Source: Paraburkholderia graminis C4D1M
GTDB lineage: Bacteria > Pseudomonadota > Gammaproteobacteria > Burkholderiales > Burkholderiaceae
Direction of reading: 5' to 3'
Assembly: GCF_000172415.1 (NCBI RefSeq)
Contig: NZ_ABLD01000007.1
Location: 1 to 64,000, forward strand
Length of the DNA stretch: 64,000 nt
The stretch's first letter is position 1. Each line of letters begins with the position of its first letter. Shown piece by piece: positions 9,431 through 18,457 of this stretch. The notes beneath the pieces were generated by a model. That model was not told the origin of the DNA. It saw only the letters and a list, made by a program, of their open reading frames with translations, and made no database searches. Made by a program: the position numbers and the translations under genes.

Positions 9431-9580
9431 GATGAACTCCCCCGGTTGGCGGCAATGTGGGAATTGCCCGGATCGGATGCATCGTCTGAGGAACGATTAT
9501 GCACCTGCATGCAGCAGGGCAACCGGCGCCGCGAGTTAGGTTATACCCGCTGCCTCGTCTTATGCTGCAAGCGCGCAATT

Positions 9581-9617
9581 GCGGCTTAACGCGGCTGGCT
9601 TAGCGCGGCTTAACGCG
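9581..9617. repeat. 13-bp direct repeat at hydrolase stop codon
   Basis: GCGGCTTAACGCG occurs at 9581-9593 and 9605-9617, a 24-bp period. The second copy contains the TAA stop of the minus-strand hydrolase. It is probably a small local duplication, and no function is evident. Confidence 0.5.
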
Positions 9618-10389
9618 TGGCCGTGCTCTCGACGGTTTCGTGGGCAAGCCATGCGCGGATCTGCTCGGCGACCCACGCGGGGTCGTCGTGCGGCAGATCG
9701 TGACCGGCCCATGCATGCTCGCGATGCGGCGCGCCCCACGCCGCCGCGAGCCTTGCCGAACATGCGGGATCAACGAGCCGGTCGTCGCGCGACGACAGAA
9801 GCAGCAGCGGGCAAGCCGGTTTTGCCGCGTCCGCGGTAAAGCGCGCCGCCGCCCACAGTTGCCGCCATGCATTGCCGCGGCTCACCGGTGCGCTGCGGCG
9901 AATCGTGGCCCATGATTCAAGATCGGCCTGGAGCGTGTCGGCGTTATTGCACGTCAACCGATGAATAACAGTCTCGGCACGCGTCGCGTCGTGCCAATGC
10001 GTAGCAACTGTCGCGAGACCCGGCCACGCCGACGGACGCAGCCGCTCATGCACGCGGCTGAACGGACGCATGCTCGTGTTGATCAACACGAGCCGCTCGA
10101 TGTCATCGGCATGCCGCCGCGCCCAGGCGGTCGCGACCATGCCGCCGAGCGACATCGCCAGTATGTTGAACGGGCCCGCCGCGCCTCGTTGCCGGGCAGC
10201 CCCGCGCACGAAGTCGACCATCGCGGCGACCGTCGACGGCGCGCGCAACTGCGCGAATTCGCCGTTGCCCGGCAGATCGAGCAGCAGCAGATGCGGCGCG
10301 CCGCCAGTGGCTTCGCGCAACGCGTCGGGCAGGCGTCCCCAATGACGCGTCTCGCGTGTCAGGCCGCGCAGCAAAATCCACGTGCTCAT
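9610..10389 (-). CDS. alpha/beta hydrolase
   Basis: A 259-residue cytoplasmic hydrolase with a complete triad: nucleophile Ser80 in AMSLGGMVA, an Asp in SSRDDRLVD, and His in AGHDLPHDD. The N-terminal strand WILLRGLTRETRHWGRL and DLPGNGEF give the oxyanion-hole region. It resembles BioH/MhpC-like enzymes of unknown substrate. Its ATG overlaps the stop of the peptidase gene (ATGA, 10386-10389), so the two are translationally coupled. They may process the same ester- or amide-containing compound, which is inference from the operon alone. Confidence 0.85.
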   Translation of the reverse strand: MSTWILLRGLTRETRHWGRLPDALREATGGAPHLLLLDLPGNGEFAQLRAPSTVAAMVDFVRGAARQRGAAGPFNILAMSLGGMVATAWARRHADDIERLVLINTSMRPFSRVHERLRPSAWPGLATVATHWHDATRAETVIHRLTCNNADTLQADLESWATIRRSAPVSRGNAWRQLWAAARFTADAAKPACPLLLLSSRDDRLVDPACSARLAAAWGAPHREHAWAGHDLPHDDPAWVAEQIRAWLAHETVESTATR

Positions 10390-11420
10390 GCGGTGTGCGC
10401 CCTGTACCAGTGATCAATCGCGCTTTGCAGCAATTGCTCGCGGCGATTGCCTTGCGGCAGCCAGCGCTGCGACGAGAAAGCCGCGCGCGCCAGAAAATCC
10501 AGCAGGTTCGCGTGACGCCGCAACACGCGCGCCGTGCGATGCGCCTTCACCGGATTGAAGAAGCCCTGGCGCGAAAACAATTGGCGCGGGTTCTTCTTGA
10601 TCCACAGCCATGAGCCGAGTTCGAGCGTCATCGGCAGAAAGACGTTGGGTGCGGGCGCGCGGTCGTACGCGAAGTCCCACAGGTCGCCGTGCAGCAGATA
10701 TTGATGGCTTTGCGGCTCGAACGTGTAGCCATGATGCGGATGCGAGCGCTCGAACATCGTTTTCAGCACGTACATTTCCGGCAAATGCGGCATCAGCTTG
10801 CGAGTGCGCGCGTACGGAAACCAGATGCTGTCGCTCCAGCCGTAGCCCGAATGGCAATCGAGCGCGATGCTCAACGGCCGCGCCGCCAGTTCCGTTTCGA
10901 CCACCTGAAGCAGCGCGGCAGCCTCGGCTTCCATCGGAGCGCCGCGGCGTCCGCGATACCACGGCAGCCATGCGCCGACGCGCTGGCCGCCGGCGAGCAG
11001 CGGCACGCGTTCGTCGGCGTTTTGCGGCGCATTGCGCATCAGGTCGACGCCGTTCGGATTAGCGCGCGTGGCCGCCCACATCCCACCAGGATTGACGATC
11101 GGCATGAAGACGAGACGGATGGACTGCAGTTGGCGGACGAGCAGTTCGTCCCATTCGAGCCGCGCGAGCAGCGCGCGCATGTAGTCGAGCACGAGTTGCG
11201 AGCCGATTCGCTCGAGCCCATGAATGCCGCCGAAGAAGCCGATGGCCGGCGCCTGCGGATCGGTCGAGCCGATGCTCGCGGTATGCACGCCGAAGCGCCG
11301 GCCGCGCACCGTCGTCTCGCAGACCGTGCGGATCGCGAAGCTCGCGCTGCCCTGATCGAGGATCGTCTTGAGATCTTCGTACTCCGCAAAGGTGTCGGGA
11401 AGGAAGCTCAAAGGCTGCAT
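10386..11420 (-). CDS. M14-family zinc carboxypeptidase-like protein
   Basis: About 344 residues from the ATG at 11420. The M14 zinc motif is visible as GGIHGLERIGSQ (His, Glu ligands), followed by PIVNPGGMW, GVDLMRNAP and ALDCHSGYG (third ligand His). LELGSWLW near the C-terminus supplies the probable catalytic Glu. There is no signal peptide from this start, so it is likely cytoplasmic. No clear ribosome site is seen. In-frame ATGs at 11501 and 11537 would add 27-39 residues without family similarity. It overlaps the downstream hydrolase by 4 bp. Succinylglutamate-desuccinylase-like or peptide-amide substrates are possible. Confidence 0.82.
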   Translation of the reverse strand: MQPLSFLPDTFAEYEDLKTILDQGSASFAIRTVCETTVRGRRFGVHTASIGSTDPQAPAIGFFGGIHGLERIGSQLVLDYMRALLARLEWDELLVRQLQSIRLVFMPIVNPGGMWAATRANPNGVDLMRNAPQNADERVPLLAGGQRVGAWLPWYRGRRGAPMEAEAAALLQVVETELAARPLSIALDCHSGYGWSDSIWFPYARTRKLMPHLPEMYVLKTMFERSHPHHGYTFEPQSHQYLLHGDLWDFAYDRAPAPNVFLPMTLELGSWLWIKKNPRQLFSRQGFFNPVKAHRTARVLRRHANLLDFLARAAFSSQRWLPQGNRREQLLQSAIDHWYRAHTA

Positions 11421-11709
11421 GTGGGCGTCGCGAGGAGTGCGGGATGTCAGGGACGGCACGGCGAATGACGCAATATAGCCTGGCTGCAAGTCAACCTGCA
11501 TGACGGCTGAACAGATGTGAAACGCCGTCACACGCACGTCATTTGGCCGTCATTTGCCCGTCATTTTCGGCGCCACAAATTTGCGATTTTCGCCCCATAA
11601 AGCCCCTTTGCTTTAGTCGCCCACTCATCGCGTCGCGCGTTCTGCTGGAATAATCACGGGCTTGCGGCCGGAGTCGGGCCAGCTAACCCTTGGCCCGTTC
11701 TCGCCTTCC

Positions 11710-12546
11710 ATGGAAACCGTCGTCGTCCTGCTGGTCCTGCTGTCGGCGCTGCTCCACGCGACGTGGAATGCGTTCCTGCATCTGTCGGAAGACCGCATCT
11801 GGCTGCTCGGCATGATGGCGATTCCTTACCTCGCCGTGAGCGCGGTCGGCGTGATCGTCCTGCCGATGCCCGCGCCTGCCGCGTGGCCGTATATCTTCGC
11901 GTCGGTCGTGCTCGAGTTCGGCTATCTGCTCGCGTTGATCCGCGCTTATCGAAGCGGCGACTTCGGCCAGATCTATCCGATTGCGCGCGGCCTGTCGCCG
12001 ATGCTGGTATTCGTCGGCGCGCTCGTGTTCGCTCATGAATCGCTGAAACCGCTCGCCGCCATCGGCGTCGCGCTGGTGTCGTGCGGCATCGTTTCGCTCG
12101 CGTTTCGGCGCGGCATGCGCTTCTCCGGCGAGAGCGTGCCGTTCGCGCTGCTGACGGGCTTTTTCATCTCCACCTATTCGGTTGTCGACGGAATCGGCGC
12201 GCGCGTCGCGGGCAATGGCCTCAGTTACATCATGTGGGTCTACCTGATCTGGAATGTGCCGCAGTTCCTGCTCGCGTGGCATTGGCGCGGCGGGGCGAAG
12301 GGGCTGTTCATCGGCCGCGCGGTGGTGCTCAAGGGCATCGCGTCGGGCGCGCTCGCGTTGTTCGCGTATTGCCTGATCATCGAGGCTTACCGCTATCTGC
12401 CGATCGCGATGGTCTCCGCGCTGCGCGAATTGAGCTCGATCTTCGCGGTGCTGATCGGCTGGCTGTTCATGCGCGAGAAGCTGACCGCGCGGCGCATCGT
12501 GGCGTGCGCGCTTGTTACGCTCGGGGCAGTGCTGATTCGCATCTGA
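11710..12546 (+). CDS. DMT/EamA family transporter
   Basis: A 278-residue inner-membrane protein with about ten hydrophobic segments in two EamA-like halves, for example LVLLSALLHATWNAFLH at the N-terminus and ALRELSSIFAVLIGWLFMRE at the C-terminus. The second is the classic EamA end motif. Drug/metabolite transporters of this type usually export amino acids or small metabolites. The ATG at 11710 has no good ribosome site but begins the first helix correctly. It precedes gabT by 156 bp, including a separate promoter, so it is probably not part of that operon. Confidence 0.88.
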   Translation: METVVVLLVLLSALLHATWNAFLHLSEDRIWLLGMMAIPYLAVSAVGVIVLPMPAPAAWPYIFASVVLEFGYLLALIRAYRSGDFGQIYPIARGLSPMLVFVGALVFAHESLKPLAAIGVALVSCGIVSLAFRRGMRFSGESVPFALLTGFFISTYSVVDGIGARVAGNGLSYIMWVYLIWNVPQFLLAWHWRGGAKGLFIGRAVVLKGIASGALALFAYCLIIEAYRYLPIAMVSALRELSSIFAVLIGWLFMREKLTARRIVACALVTLGAVLIRI

Positions 12547-12587
12547 CGCAAATCCGCCGCGCCCGGTGAATCCGCTCGCCGGCCAAA

Positions 12588-12646
12588 TTGGCTCCTACAT
12601 TTTTATAGAAATGGCTCTGAAGCTCAGAGCCAAATCTCACTATAGT
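12588..12646 (+). promoter_or_regulatory. gabT-gabD promoter with palindromic and direct-repeat operator
   Basis: Arms TGGCTCTGA (12612-12620) and TCAGAGCCA (12624-12632) form a perfect 9-bp palindrome. A third TGGCTC half-site lies exactly 23 bp upstream at 12589-12594, so the region has two direct and one inverted copy. A likely -10 TATAGT is at 12641-12646, which puts the palindrome over the -35. Two direct plus one inverted half-site is the pattern described for MocR/GabR-type PLP regulators. The window holds one such regulator at 62184. Confidence 0.6.
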
Positions 12647-12702
12647 CGCTGCATGTGCCGCGCCTTGCCGCGCGGCGTCCGCCGACAGCGAGGAGCCACG
12701 TG

Positions 12703-13992
12703 ATGAACCTGAAGAACGCAGAACTGAAGAGCCGCAAGGACGCAGCCACGCCGCGCGGCGTCGGCGTAATGTGCGATTTTTACGCGGCGCGGGCCGAAAA
12801 CGCGGAGCTTTGGGACGTGGAAGGCCGCCGCTTCATCGACTTCGCCGCGGGGATCGCCGTGTGCAACACGGGCCATCGTCATCCGAAAATCGTGGCCGCG
12901 ATTCGCGACCAGCTCGATCATTTCACGCACACCGCGTATCAGATCGTGCCGTACGCGTCGTATGTCGAACTCGCTGAAAAGCTCAACGAGCGTGCGCCCG
13001 GCGATCATCCGAAGAAAACCGCTTTCTTCACGACCGGCGCCGAAGCCGTCGAAAACGCGATCAAGATCGCGCGCGCCGCGACCGGGCGTCCGGGCGTGAT
13101 CGCCTTCACCGGCGGCTTTCACGGTCGCACGCTGATGGGCATGGCGCTGACCGGCAAGGTCGCGCCGTACAAGCTCGGCTTCGGGCCGTTCCCGTCGGAC
13201 GTGTTCCATGCGCCGTTTCCGAATCCGCTGCATGGCGTGACCACCGCCGATTCGCTGAAGGCCATCGAGTTCCTGTTCAAGGCCGACATCGATCCCAAGC
13301 GCGTGGCCGCGATCATCTTCGAACCGGTCCAGGGCGAAGGCGGCTTCTATCCCGCGCCGGCCGAGTTCGTGCGCGCCCTGCGCAAGCTGTGCAACGAGCA
13401 CGGCATTCTGCTGATCGCCGATGAAGTGCAAACCGGCTTCGCGCGCACCGGCAAGCTGTTCGCGATGCATCACTACGACGTCGTGCCTGACCTGATGACG
13501 GTCGCCAAGAGCCTCGCGGGCGGCATGCCGCTGTCGGGCGTCATCGGCCGCGCCGACGTGATGGACGCCGCGGCGCCCGGCGGACTCGGCGGCACGTACG
13601 CGGGCAATCCGCTCGCGCTGGCGGCGGCGCATGCGGTGCTCGACATCATCGACGAAGAGAAGCTGTGCGAGCGCGCCGTCGTTCTCGGCGATCGCGTCAA
13701 GGCCAAGCTGATCGAACTGCAAAAAGATGCGCCGCAAATCGCCGATGTGCGTGGCCCTGGCGGCATGGTGGCCGTTGAGTTCTGCAAGCCGGGCAGCGTG
13801 GAGCCGGACGCGGACTTCACGAAGCGCGTGCAGGCGCGCGCGCTCGAACGCGGCCTGCTGCTGCTCGTGTGCGGCGTTTATTCAAACGTGGTGCGCTTCC
13901 TGTTTCCGTTGACGATTCAGGACGCCGTCTTCGACGAGGCGCTCGCCATTCTCGAGGACGTCATCAAGGACAGCGTTGCTGTCGCAGCCTGA
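12703..13992 (+). CDS. gabT: 4-aminobutyrate-2-oxoglutarate transaminase
   Basis: A 429-residue class-III PLP aminotransferase that converts GABA and 2-oxoglutarate to succinate semialdehyde and glutamate. Key sites are GFHGRT at 139-144, IADEVQTGFARTG with Asp240 (pyridine N), and Lys269 in VAKSLAGGMPLSG (Schiff base). The length is standard. GAGGAG lies 7 bases before the chosen ATG. It is the first gene of the gabT-gabD pair, 12 bp ahead of gabD, behind a palindromic operator. The glutamate it forms can enter the GDH encoded at 4571. Confidence 0.97.
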   Translation: MNLKNAELKSRKDAATPRGVGVMCDFYAARAENAELWDVEGRRFIDFAAGIAVCNTGHRHPKIVAAIRDQLDHFTHTAYQIVPYASYVELAEKLNERAPGDHPKKTAFFTTGAEAVENAIKIARAATGRPGVIAFTGGFHGRTLMGMALTGKVAPYKLGFGPFPSDVFHAPFPNPLHGVTTADSLKAIEFLFKADIDPKRVAAIIFEPVQGEGGFYPAPAEFVRALRKLCNEHGILLIADEVQTGFARTGKLFAMHHYDVVPDLMTVAKSLAGGMPLSGVIGRADVMDAAAPGGLGGTYAGNPLALAAAHAVLDIIDEEKLCERAVVLGDRVKAKLIELQKDAPQIADVRGPGGMVAVEFCKPGSVEPDADFTKRVQARALERGLLLLVCGVYSNVVRFLFPLTIQDAVFDEALAILEDVIKDSVAVAA

Positions 13993-14004
13993 GGAAATCG
14001 ACCG

Positions 14005-15465
14005 ATGACCACGCTGACTCTGAAAGACCCGTCCCTGCTGAAGACCGCCGCCTACATTGCGGGCGAATGGCAAGGCGCCGACGACGGCGCGACCTTCGAC
14101 GTCGTGAATCCCGCGACCGGCGAAGTAATCGCGACGGTGCCGCGCATGGGTGCGGCGGAAACGCGCCGCGCCATCGACTCGGCGAACGCCGCGTGGCCCG
14201 CATGGCGGGCAAGCACCGCGAAGCAACGCGCGGTGGTCCTGCGCAAATGGCACGACCTGATGCTGGAGAACGCCGACGACCTCGCGCTGATTCTCACCAC
14301 CGAGCAAGGCAAGCCGCTTGCCGAGGCCAAGGGCGAGATTCAATACGCCGCGTCGTTCCTCGAATGGTTCGCGGAAGAAGGCAAGCGCGTGAATGGCGAC
14401 ACGATTCCGACGCCCGCGAGCGACAAGCGCATTGTCGTGACGAAGGAACCGGTCGGCGTGTGCGCCGCCATCACGCCGTGGAATTTCCCGGCCGCGATGA
14501 TTACGCGCAAGGTCGGCCCGGCGCTCGCGGCGGGCTGCCCGATCATCGTCAAACCGGCTGAAGCCACGCCGCTCTCGGCGCTCGCGCTCGCCGTGCTCGC
14601 GGAACGCGCGGGCGTGCCGCGCGGTGTGTTCAATGTGGTGACGGGCGAGCCGAAGGCGATCGGCGCAGAAATGACCGGCAATCCGGTCGTGCGCAAGCTG
14701 TCGTTCACGGGCTCGACGCCGGTCGGGCGTCTCTTGATGGCGCAGTGCGCGCCGACGGTGAAGAAGGTATCGCTGGAACTGGGCGGCAACGCGCCGTTCA
14801 TCGTTTTCGACGACGCGGATCTCGACGCCGCCGTGGCCGGCGCGATTGCGTCGAAGTATCGCAACAGCGGCCAGACCTGCGTGTGCACGAACCGCTTCTA
14901 CGTGCACGACAAGGTCTACGATGCCTTCGCCGACAAATTGCGCGCCGCCGTCGAACAACTGCAAGTGGGCCGCGGCACCGAGGCCGGCGTCACGCAAGGT
15001 CCACTGATCAACGAAGCGGCTGTGCTCAAGGTCGAGTCGCATATCGAGGACGCGCTCGCCAAAGGCGCGCGCGTGCTCACGGGCGGCAAGCGTCATGCGC
15101 TCGGTCACGGCTTCTTCGAGCCGACCGTGCTCGCGGATGTCACGCCCGACATGAAAGTAGCGCGCGACGAAACCTTCGGGCCGCTCGCGCCGCTGTTCCG
15201 TTTTTCATCGGACGACGAAGTAATCCGGCTCGCGAACGATACCGAGTTCGGTCTTGCGTCGTACTTTTATAGCCGCGACATCGGGCGCGTATGGCGCGTC
15301 GCGGAAGCGCTCGAGTACGGCATGGTAGGGATCAACACCGGACTGATTTCGAACGAAGTGGCGCCGTTTGGCGGCGTCAAGCAGTCGGGTCTGGGGCGCG
15401 AAGGCTCGCACTATGGCATCGACGATTATGTGGTCGTCAAGTATATGTGTGTGGGTGGGGTTTGA
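14005..15465 (+). CDS. gabD: succinate-semialdehyde dehydrogenase (NADP+)
   Basis: A 486-residue aldehyde dehydrogenase, the second step of GABA breakdown, giving succinate for the TCA cycle. It has ITPWNFPAAMI (158-167), the general base Glu258 in SLELGGNAPF, and nucleophile Cys292 in NSGQTCVCTNR. The second cysteine at 294 is the redox partner typical of GabD. KPAEATPLSALALA (183-196) supports NADP binding. It lies 12 bp after gabT with GAGGAA as ribosome site and is followed at once by a strong terminator. Confidence 0.97.
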   Translation: MTTLTLKDPSLLKTAAYIAGEWQGADDGATFDVVNPATGEVIATVPRMGAAETRRAIDSANAAWPAWRASTAKQRAVVLRKWHDLMLENADDLALILTTEQGKPLAEAKGEIQYAASFLEWFAEEGKRVNGDTIPTPASDKRIVVTKEPVGVCAAITPWNFPAAMITRKVGPALAAGCPIIVKPAEATPLSALALAVLAERAGVPRGVFNVVTGEPKAIGAEMTGNPVVRKLSFTGSTPVGRLLMAQCAPTVKKVSLELGGNAPFIVFDDADLDAAVAGAIASKYRNSGQTCVCTNRFYVHDKVYDAFADKLRAAVEQLQVGRGTEAGVTQGPLINEAAVLKVESHIEDALAKGARVLTGGKRHALGHGFFEPTVLADVTPDMKVARDETFGPLAPLFRFSSDDEVIRLANDTEFGLASYFYSRDIGRVWRVAEALEYGMVGINTGLISNEVAPFGGVKQSGLGREGSHYGIDDYVVVKYMCVGGV

Positions 15466-15472
15466 AGGGGGG

Positions 15473-15498
15473 ACGGCACGCCGATGCGTGCCGTTTTT
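15473..15498 (+). terminator. intrinsic terminator of gabTD
   Basis: Perfect 9-bp stem ACGGCACGC (15473-15481) / GCGTGCCGT (15486-15494), CGAT loop, then a T-run ending at 15498. The hairpin may also serve the convergent DUF4148 gene. Confidence 0.85.
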
Positions 15499-15536
15499 GA
15501 CCTATCGCGCGACGAACCTCGCCGCGCCGCCGTCCA

Positions 15537-15860
15537 TCAGTGGCCGACATAAACCGGCGCCGAATACGAGCTCGAAGTGACTTCAGCCCGGCCGCCCGTT
15601 TGCGACGATCCATTGGTCGCCGAGCCATAGCCGCTCGTCTGAGCGGTGCCGTTCTGCGCGGCGACGCGCGCTTCGGCGGCCTGGATGTTCGCCGGGTAAT
15701 CGTAGTCGTTCGACGTGGCCGGGTTGTAGCCGGCCTTCTCCAGTTGAACCAGTTCGGCGCGAACCTGAGCGCGCGTGACCGGCTGGTTCGATTGGGCAAA
15801 AGCAGCAAGCGGTGCGGAAATAAGAGCGGCGATAACAGCAGCTTCGATCAGCGATTTCAT
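15537..15860 (-). CDS. DUF4148 family secreted protein
   Basis: A 107-residue exported protein. The signal peptide ends at AAFAQ (about residue 23). The mature N-terminus carries VTRAQVRAELVQLEKAGYNP, the DUF4148 signature, followed by a Ser/Thr/Gly-rich, low-complexity tail. A consensus GGAGGT ribosome site precedes the ATG. It is monocistronic and convergent with gabD. Function is unknown. Members are often numerous in one Burkholderia genome. Confidence 0.9.
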   Translation of the reverse strand: MKSLIEAAVIAALISAPLAAFAQSNQPVTRAQVRAELVQLEKAGYNPATSNDYDYPANIQAAEARVAAQNGTAQTSGYGSATNGSSQTGGRAEVTSSSYSAPVYVGH

Positions 15861-15971
15861 GATGACCTACCTCCAAAGATTGTTTTGTCAGGTGCTGAAG
15901 GCGTTGTGTCTTCAGCCGATGAACACAGTCTAGGAGGGCGGCGACCTAGGGTAAACCCCGAATCGATGAAT

Positions 15972-17000
15972 TCACTGTTGCTGCGCTTGTGATAATCCTT
16001 CAACACGCGCATTAATTAGCGCTTTGGGTGGCACCAAACCGCCGCTCGCCTGCCGGTCGCTCCTCGGGCTTGCACCGAATCGCGCGCGATAAGTCCGCGA
16101 GAAGTGCGACGGCGACTCGAATCCGCAGGCGACGCAAATCGACGTGATCGACATGTCGGTCTGTTGCAAAAGCTCGCGCGCGCGGCCGAGCCGCAACTGC
16201 AGATAGAAGTGCGTCGGCGTGTCCTTCAGCGACGCGCAAAAGAGCCGCTCCAGTTGCCGGCGCGTCACGCCGATTTCCTGCGCGAGCCGGTCGGGCGTCA
16301 GCGGCTCTTCCATGTGCTGCTCCATCACGCCGATCACCTGGATCAGCTTGCGGTTGTGCACGCCGTAGCGCGCGGCAATCTCCATGCGCTGATGGTCGGA
16401 GCGCTGACGGATGCGGCTCACCACGAACTGCTCCGACACCGCCGACGCGAGCGCCGCGCCGTGCTTGCGTCCGATCAGGTCGAGCATCATGTCGATCGAC
16501 GCAGTGCCGCCCGCGCACGTGATGCGCCGCGCGCCGATCTCGAACAGTTCCTGACTGGCATCCAGCGACGGATAACGCTCGCGAAATGCCGAGAGCGCCT
16601 CCCAATGCACGGTCACGTTGTCCGCGCCGCCCAGCAGCCCGGCTTCGGCGAGCACGAAGCTGCCCGTGTCGATGCCGCCGAGCGTCGCGCCCGCGCGCTC
16701 GAGCCGCTTCAACCATTCGGCGAGTTCGCGCGTGTAGCAGGCGAGCGGCTCGAAGCCCGCCACGACGAAGAGCGTCGCCGTGCTGTCCGTGCCACCCAGA
16801 TCACGCACGTCGCCGATGGCCGCGTCCGCGTTGATCGAAATCCCGTTGCTCGCTGCAACCGGCGCGCCGTCCAGACTGAGAATGCGCCATCGGTACAACT
16901 CGCCGCGAAAGCGGTTCGCCACGCGCAAGGGCTCGACGGCGGACATGAAGCCGATCGCCGAATAGCCCGGCAGCAGCAAAAACGATATTTCTTCAGGCAT
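15972..17000 (-). CDS. cdhR: GlxA-type AraC regulator of carnitine catabolism
   Basis: A 342-residue regulator with an N-terminal DJ-1/PfpI-like domain (residues 1-170; SFLLLPGYSAIGFMSAVEPLRVANRFRG split over the first strand and helix) and a C-terminal AraC HTH (about 215-320) ending CGFESPSHFSRTYRARFG. GlxA/GbdR/CdhR regulators have this layout. The gene is divergent from caiX-cdhCAB, as in Pseudomonas, where CdhR activates carnitine dehydrogenase genes. The ATG at 17000 is preferred because the family starts MPEEISFLLLPGYS. Longer in-frame starts lack similarity. No good ribosome site is seen. GbdR-like betaine sensing is an alternative. Confidence 0.85.
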   Translation of the reverse strand: MPEEISFLLLPGYSAIGFMSAVEPLRVANRFRGELYRWRILSLDGAPVAASNGISINADAAIGDVRDLGGTDSTATLFVVAGFEPLACYTRELAEWLKRLERAGATLGGIDTGSFVLAEAGLLGGADNVTVHWEALSAFRERYPSLDASQELFEIGARRITCAGGTASIDMMLDLIGRKHGAALASAVSEQFVVSRIRQRSDHQRMEIAARYGVHNRKLIQVIGVMEQHMEEPLTPDRLAQEIGVTRRQLERLFCASLKDTPTHFYLQLRLGRARELLQQTDMSITSICVACGFESPSHFSRTYRARFGASPRSDRQASGGLVPPKALINARVEGLSQAQQQ

Positions 17001-17147
17001 GTCGCGGGAATCCCGTGAAAGGCGGCGTGAAAGGGACAAGCAGTCGAAAGCAGCGAAAAGCGCAAGCGAACGCGCGGTTCCCGGCGAGCGTAGCAAGCAG
17101 ACTGCGAGCGGACAAGGCGCGCCAAAATTTGTCCATAGCCGATGCCG

Positions 17148-17182
17148 CGCTGCAATGCCGCCGGAAGCTCGCTGCAATGCCG
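17148..17182 (+). promoter_or_regulatory. 13-bp direct repeat, candidate CdhR operator
   Basis: CGCTGCAATGCCG occurs twice without mismatch (17148-17160, 17170-17182), 22 bp apart, two turns of the helix. AraC-family dimers commonly bind direct half-sites at about 21-22 bp. The repeat lies in the 437-bp cdhR-caiX divergent region, about 150 bp from cdhR and 256 bp from caiX. The remainder of this gap (17001-17438) shows a GGGCATTAACGTTAGTGCC motif at 17267-17285 but no further gene. Confidence 0.5.
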
Positions 17183-17438
17183 ACACCCGCTCGCGCATGC
17201 TGGTTTTCCCTCGTTGTCGCGTGGAAGCAAGAACGGGTCGCTGATGGTCGCTTTGGCGGCAATATGGGGCATTAACGTTAGTGCCATTCCGACCGCATCG
17301 TCGATGGACTCACATAGCACCTCACGCATCACTTATCACTTAGCACTTGCCGGTGGGCCGCGCTTCGCATTCGCGCATCAAAGCGGCCCTTTCGAAAACG
17401 CGCTGTCAGACGTGCATAAGCGTCAATAGGGGAAGGTC

Positions 17439-18413
17439 ATGAAGTCACGCATCACCACCTTGCTTGCCCAACTTGCCCGGCTTGCCTGCCTCGCGGCCGC
17501 GGGCAGCGCCGCCGTCGCCGCGCTGCCCGCGTTTGCGCAGGATCCGCCCGCGTGCCGCGCGGTGCGTTTCGCCGACATCGGCTGGACGGACATCACGTCG
17601 ACCACCGCGCTCGCCTCCACGGTCTTCGAAGGGCTCGGTTATCAGCCGGTCACGACCGTTGCTTCTGTGCCGATTTCGTTTGCCGGTCTGAAGACGAAAC
17701 AGCTCGACGTGTCGCTCGGCTACTGGTGGCCGGTGCAGGAGAAAGCGATTGCGCCGTTCGTCGACTCGAAGGCAATCGACGTGCTGCAGCCGCCCAACCT
17801 GACCGGCGCAAAAGCAACCTTCGCCGTGCCGGGCTATGCGTACGACGCGGGCCTCAAAACATTCGCCGACATCGCGAAACATCGCGATCAGCTCGACGGC
17901 AAGATCTACGGCATCGAGCCCGGCAGCAGCGCCAACGCGGCCATCCAGAAGATGATCGCCACCAACAAGTTCGGCCTCGGCGGCTTCAAGCTGATCGAAT
18001 CGAGCGAAGCGGGCATGCTCGTTTCAGTGGAGCGCGCGATCCGCGACAAGAAATGGGTGGTGTTTCTCGGCTGGGAACCGCATCCGATGAACATTCAGAT
18101 CGACATGAAGTACCTGTCCGGCAGCGACGGCGTGTTCGGCCCCAACGACGGCGAAGCGCGCGTTTATACGTTGACGTCGCCCGACTACCTGACGCGTTGC
18201 CCCAACGCGGGCAAGCTCGTAAGCAATCTGCGCTTTTCGACGCAGCTCGAAAACGTGGTGATGCAATCGGTGATGAACAAGCAAAAGCCCGCCGATGCCG
18301 CGAAAGCCTATCTGAAGAAAAACCCGCAAATACTCGACGCGTGGCTCGCCGGCGTGAAGACCTACGACGGCAAGGACGGTTTGCCTGCGGTGAAAGCCTA
18401 TCTCGGGCTTTGA
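17439..18413 (+). CDS. caiX: L-carnitine/betaine ABC transporter substrate-binding protein
   Basis: A 324-residue periplasmic binding protein of the ProX/OpuAC family. The signal peptide covers residues 1-34 (cleavage after PAFAQ). Ligand-box aromatic motifs are [19 protein letters not shown] and [11 protein letters not shown], which cage the quaternary amine. [14 protein letters not shown] is also diagnostic of the choline/carnitine/betaine group. Consensus GGGGAAGG precedes the ATG. It heads the cdh operon. No permease or ATPase genes are nearby, so it must share an ABC transporter encoded elsewhere, as described for CaiX and the Cbc transporter. Confidence 0.87.
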   Translation: MKSRITTLLAQLARLACLAAAGSAAVAALPAFAQDPPACRAVRFADIGWTDITSTTALASTVFEGLGYQPVTTVASVPISFAGLKTKQLDVSLGYWWPVQEKAIAPFVDSKAIDVLQPPNLTGAKATFAVPGYAYDAGLKTFADIAKHRDQLDGKIYGIEPGSSANAAIQKMIATNKFGLGGFKLIESSEAGMLVSVERAIRDKKWVVFLGWEPHPMNIQIDMKYLSGSDGVFGPNDGEARVYTLTSPDYLTRCPNAGKLVSNLRFSTQLENVVMQSVMNKQKPADAAKAYLKKNPQILDAWLAGVKTYDGKDGLPAVKAYLGL

Positions 18414-18457
18414 TTCCCGAAGCGTCGCGCATTGAACATCTACAGGAACTTGCACGC

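Noticed and set aside
12640..13737. 365-codon minus-strand frame over gabT
   Set aside because: Antisense to a gene with complete catalytic motifs; Arg/His-rich without domain similarity.
16012..16716. 234-codon frame inside cdhR in another phase
   Set aside because: Overlaps the GlxA-type regulator in the same strand; Arg-rich shadow with no similarity.
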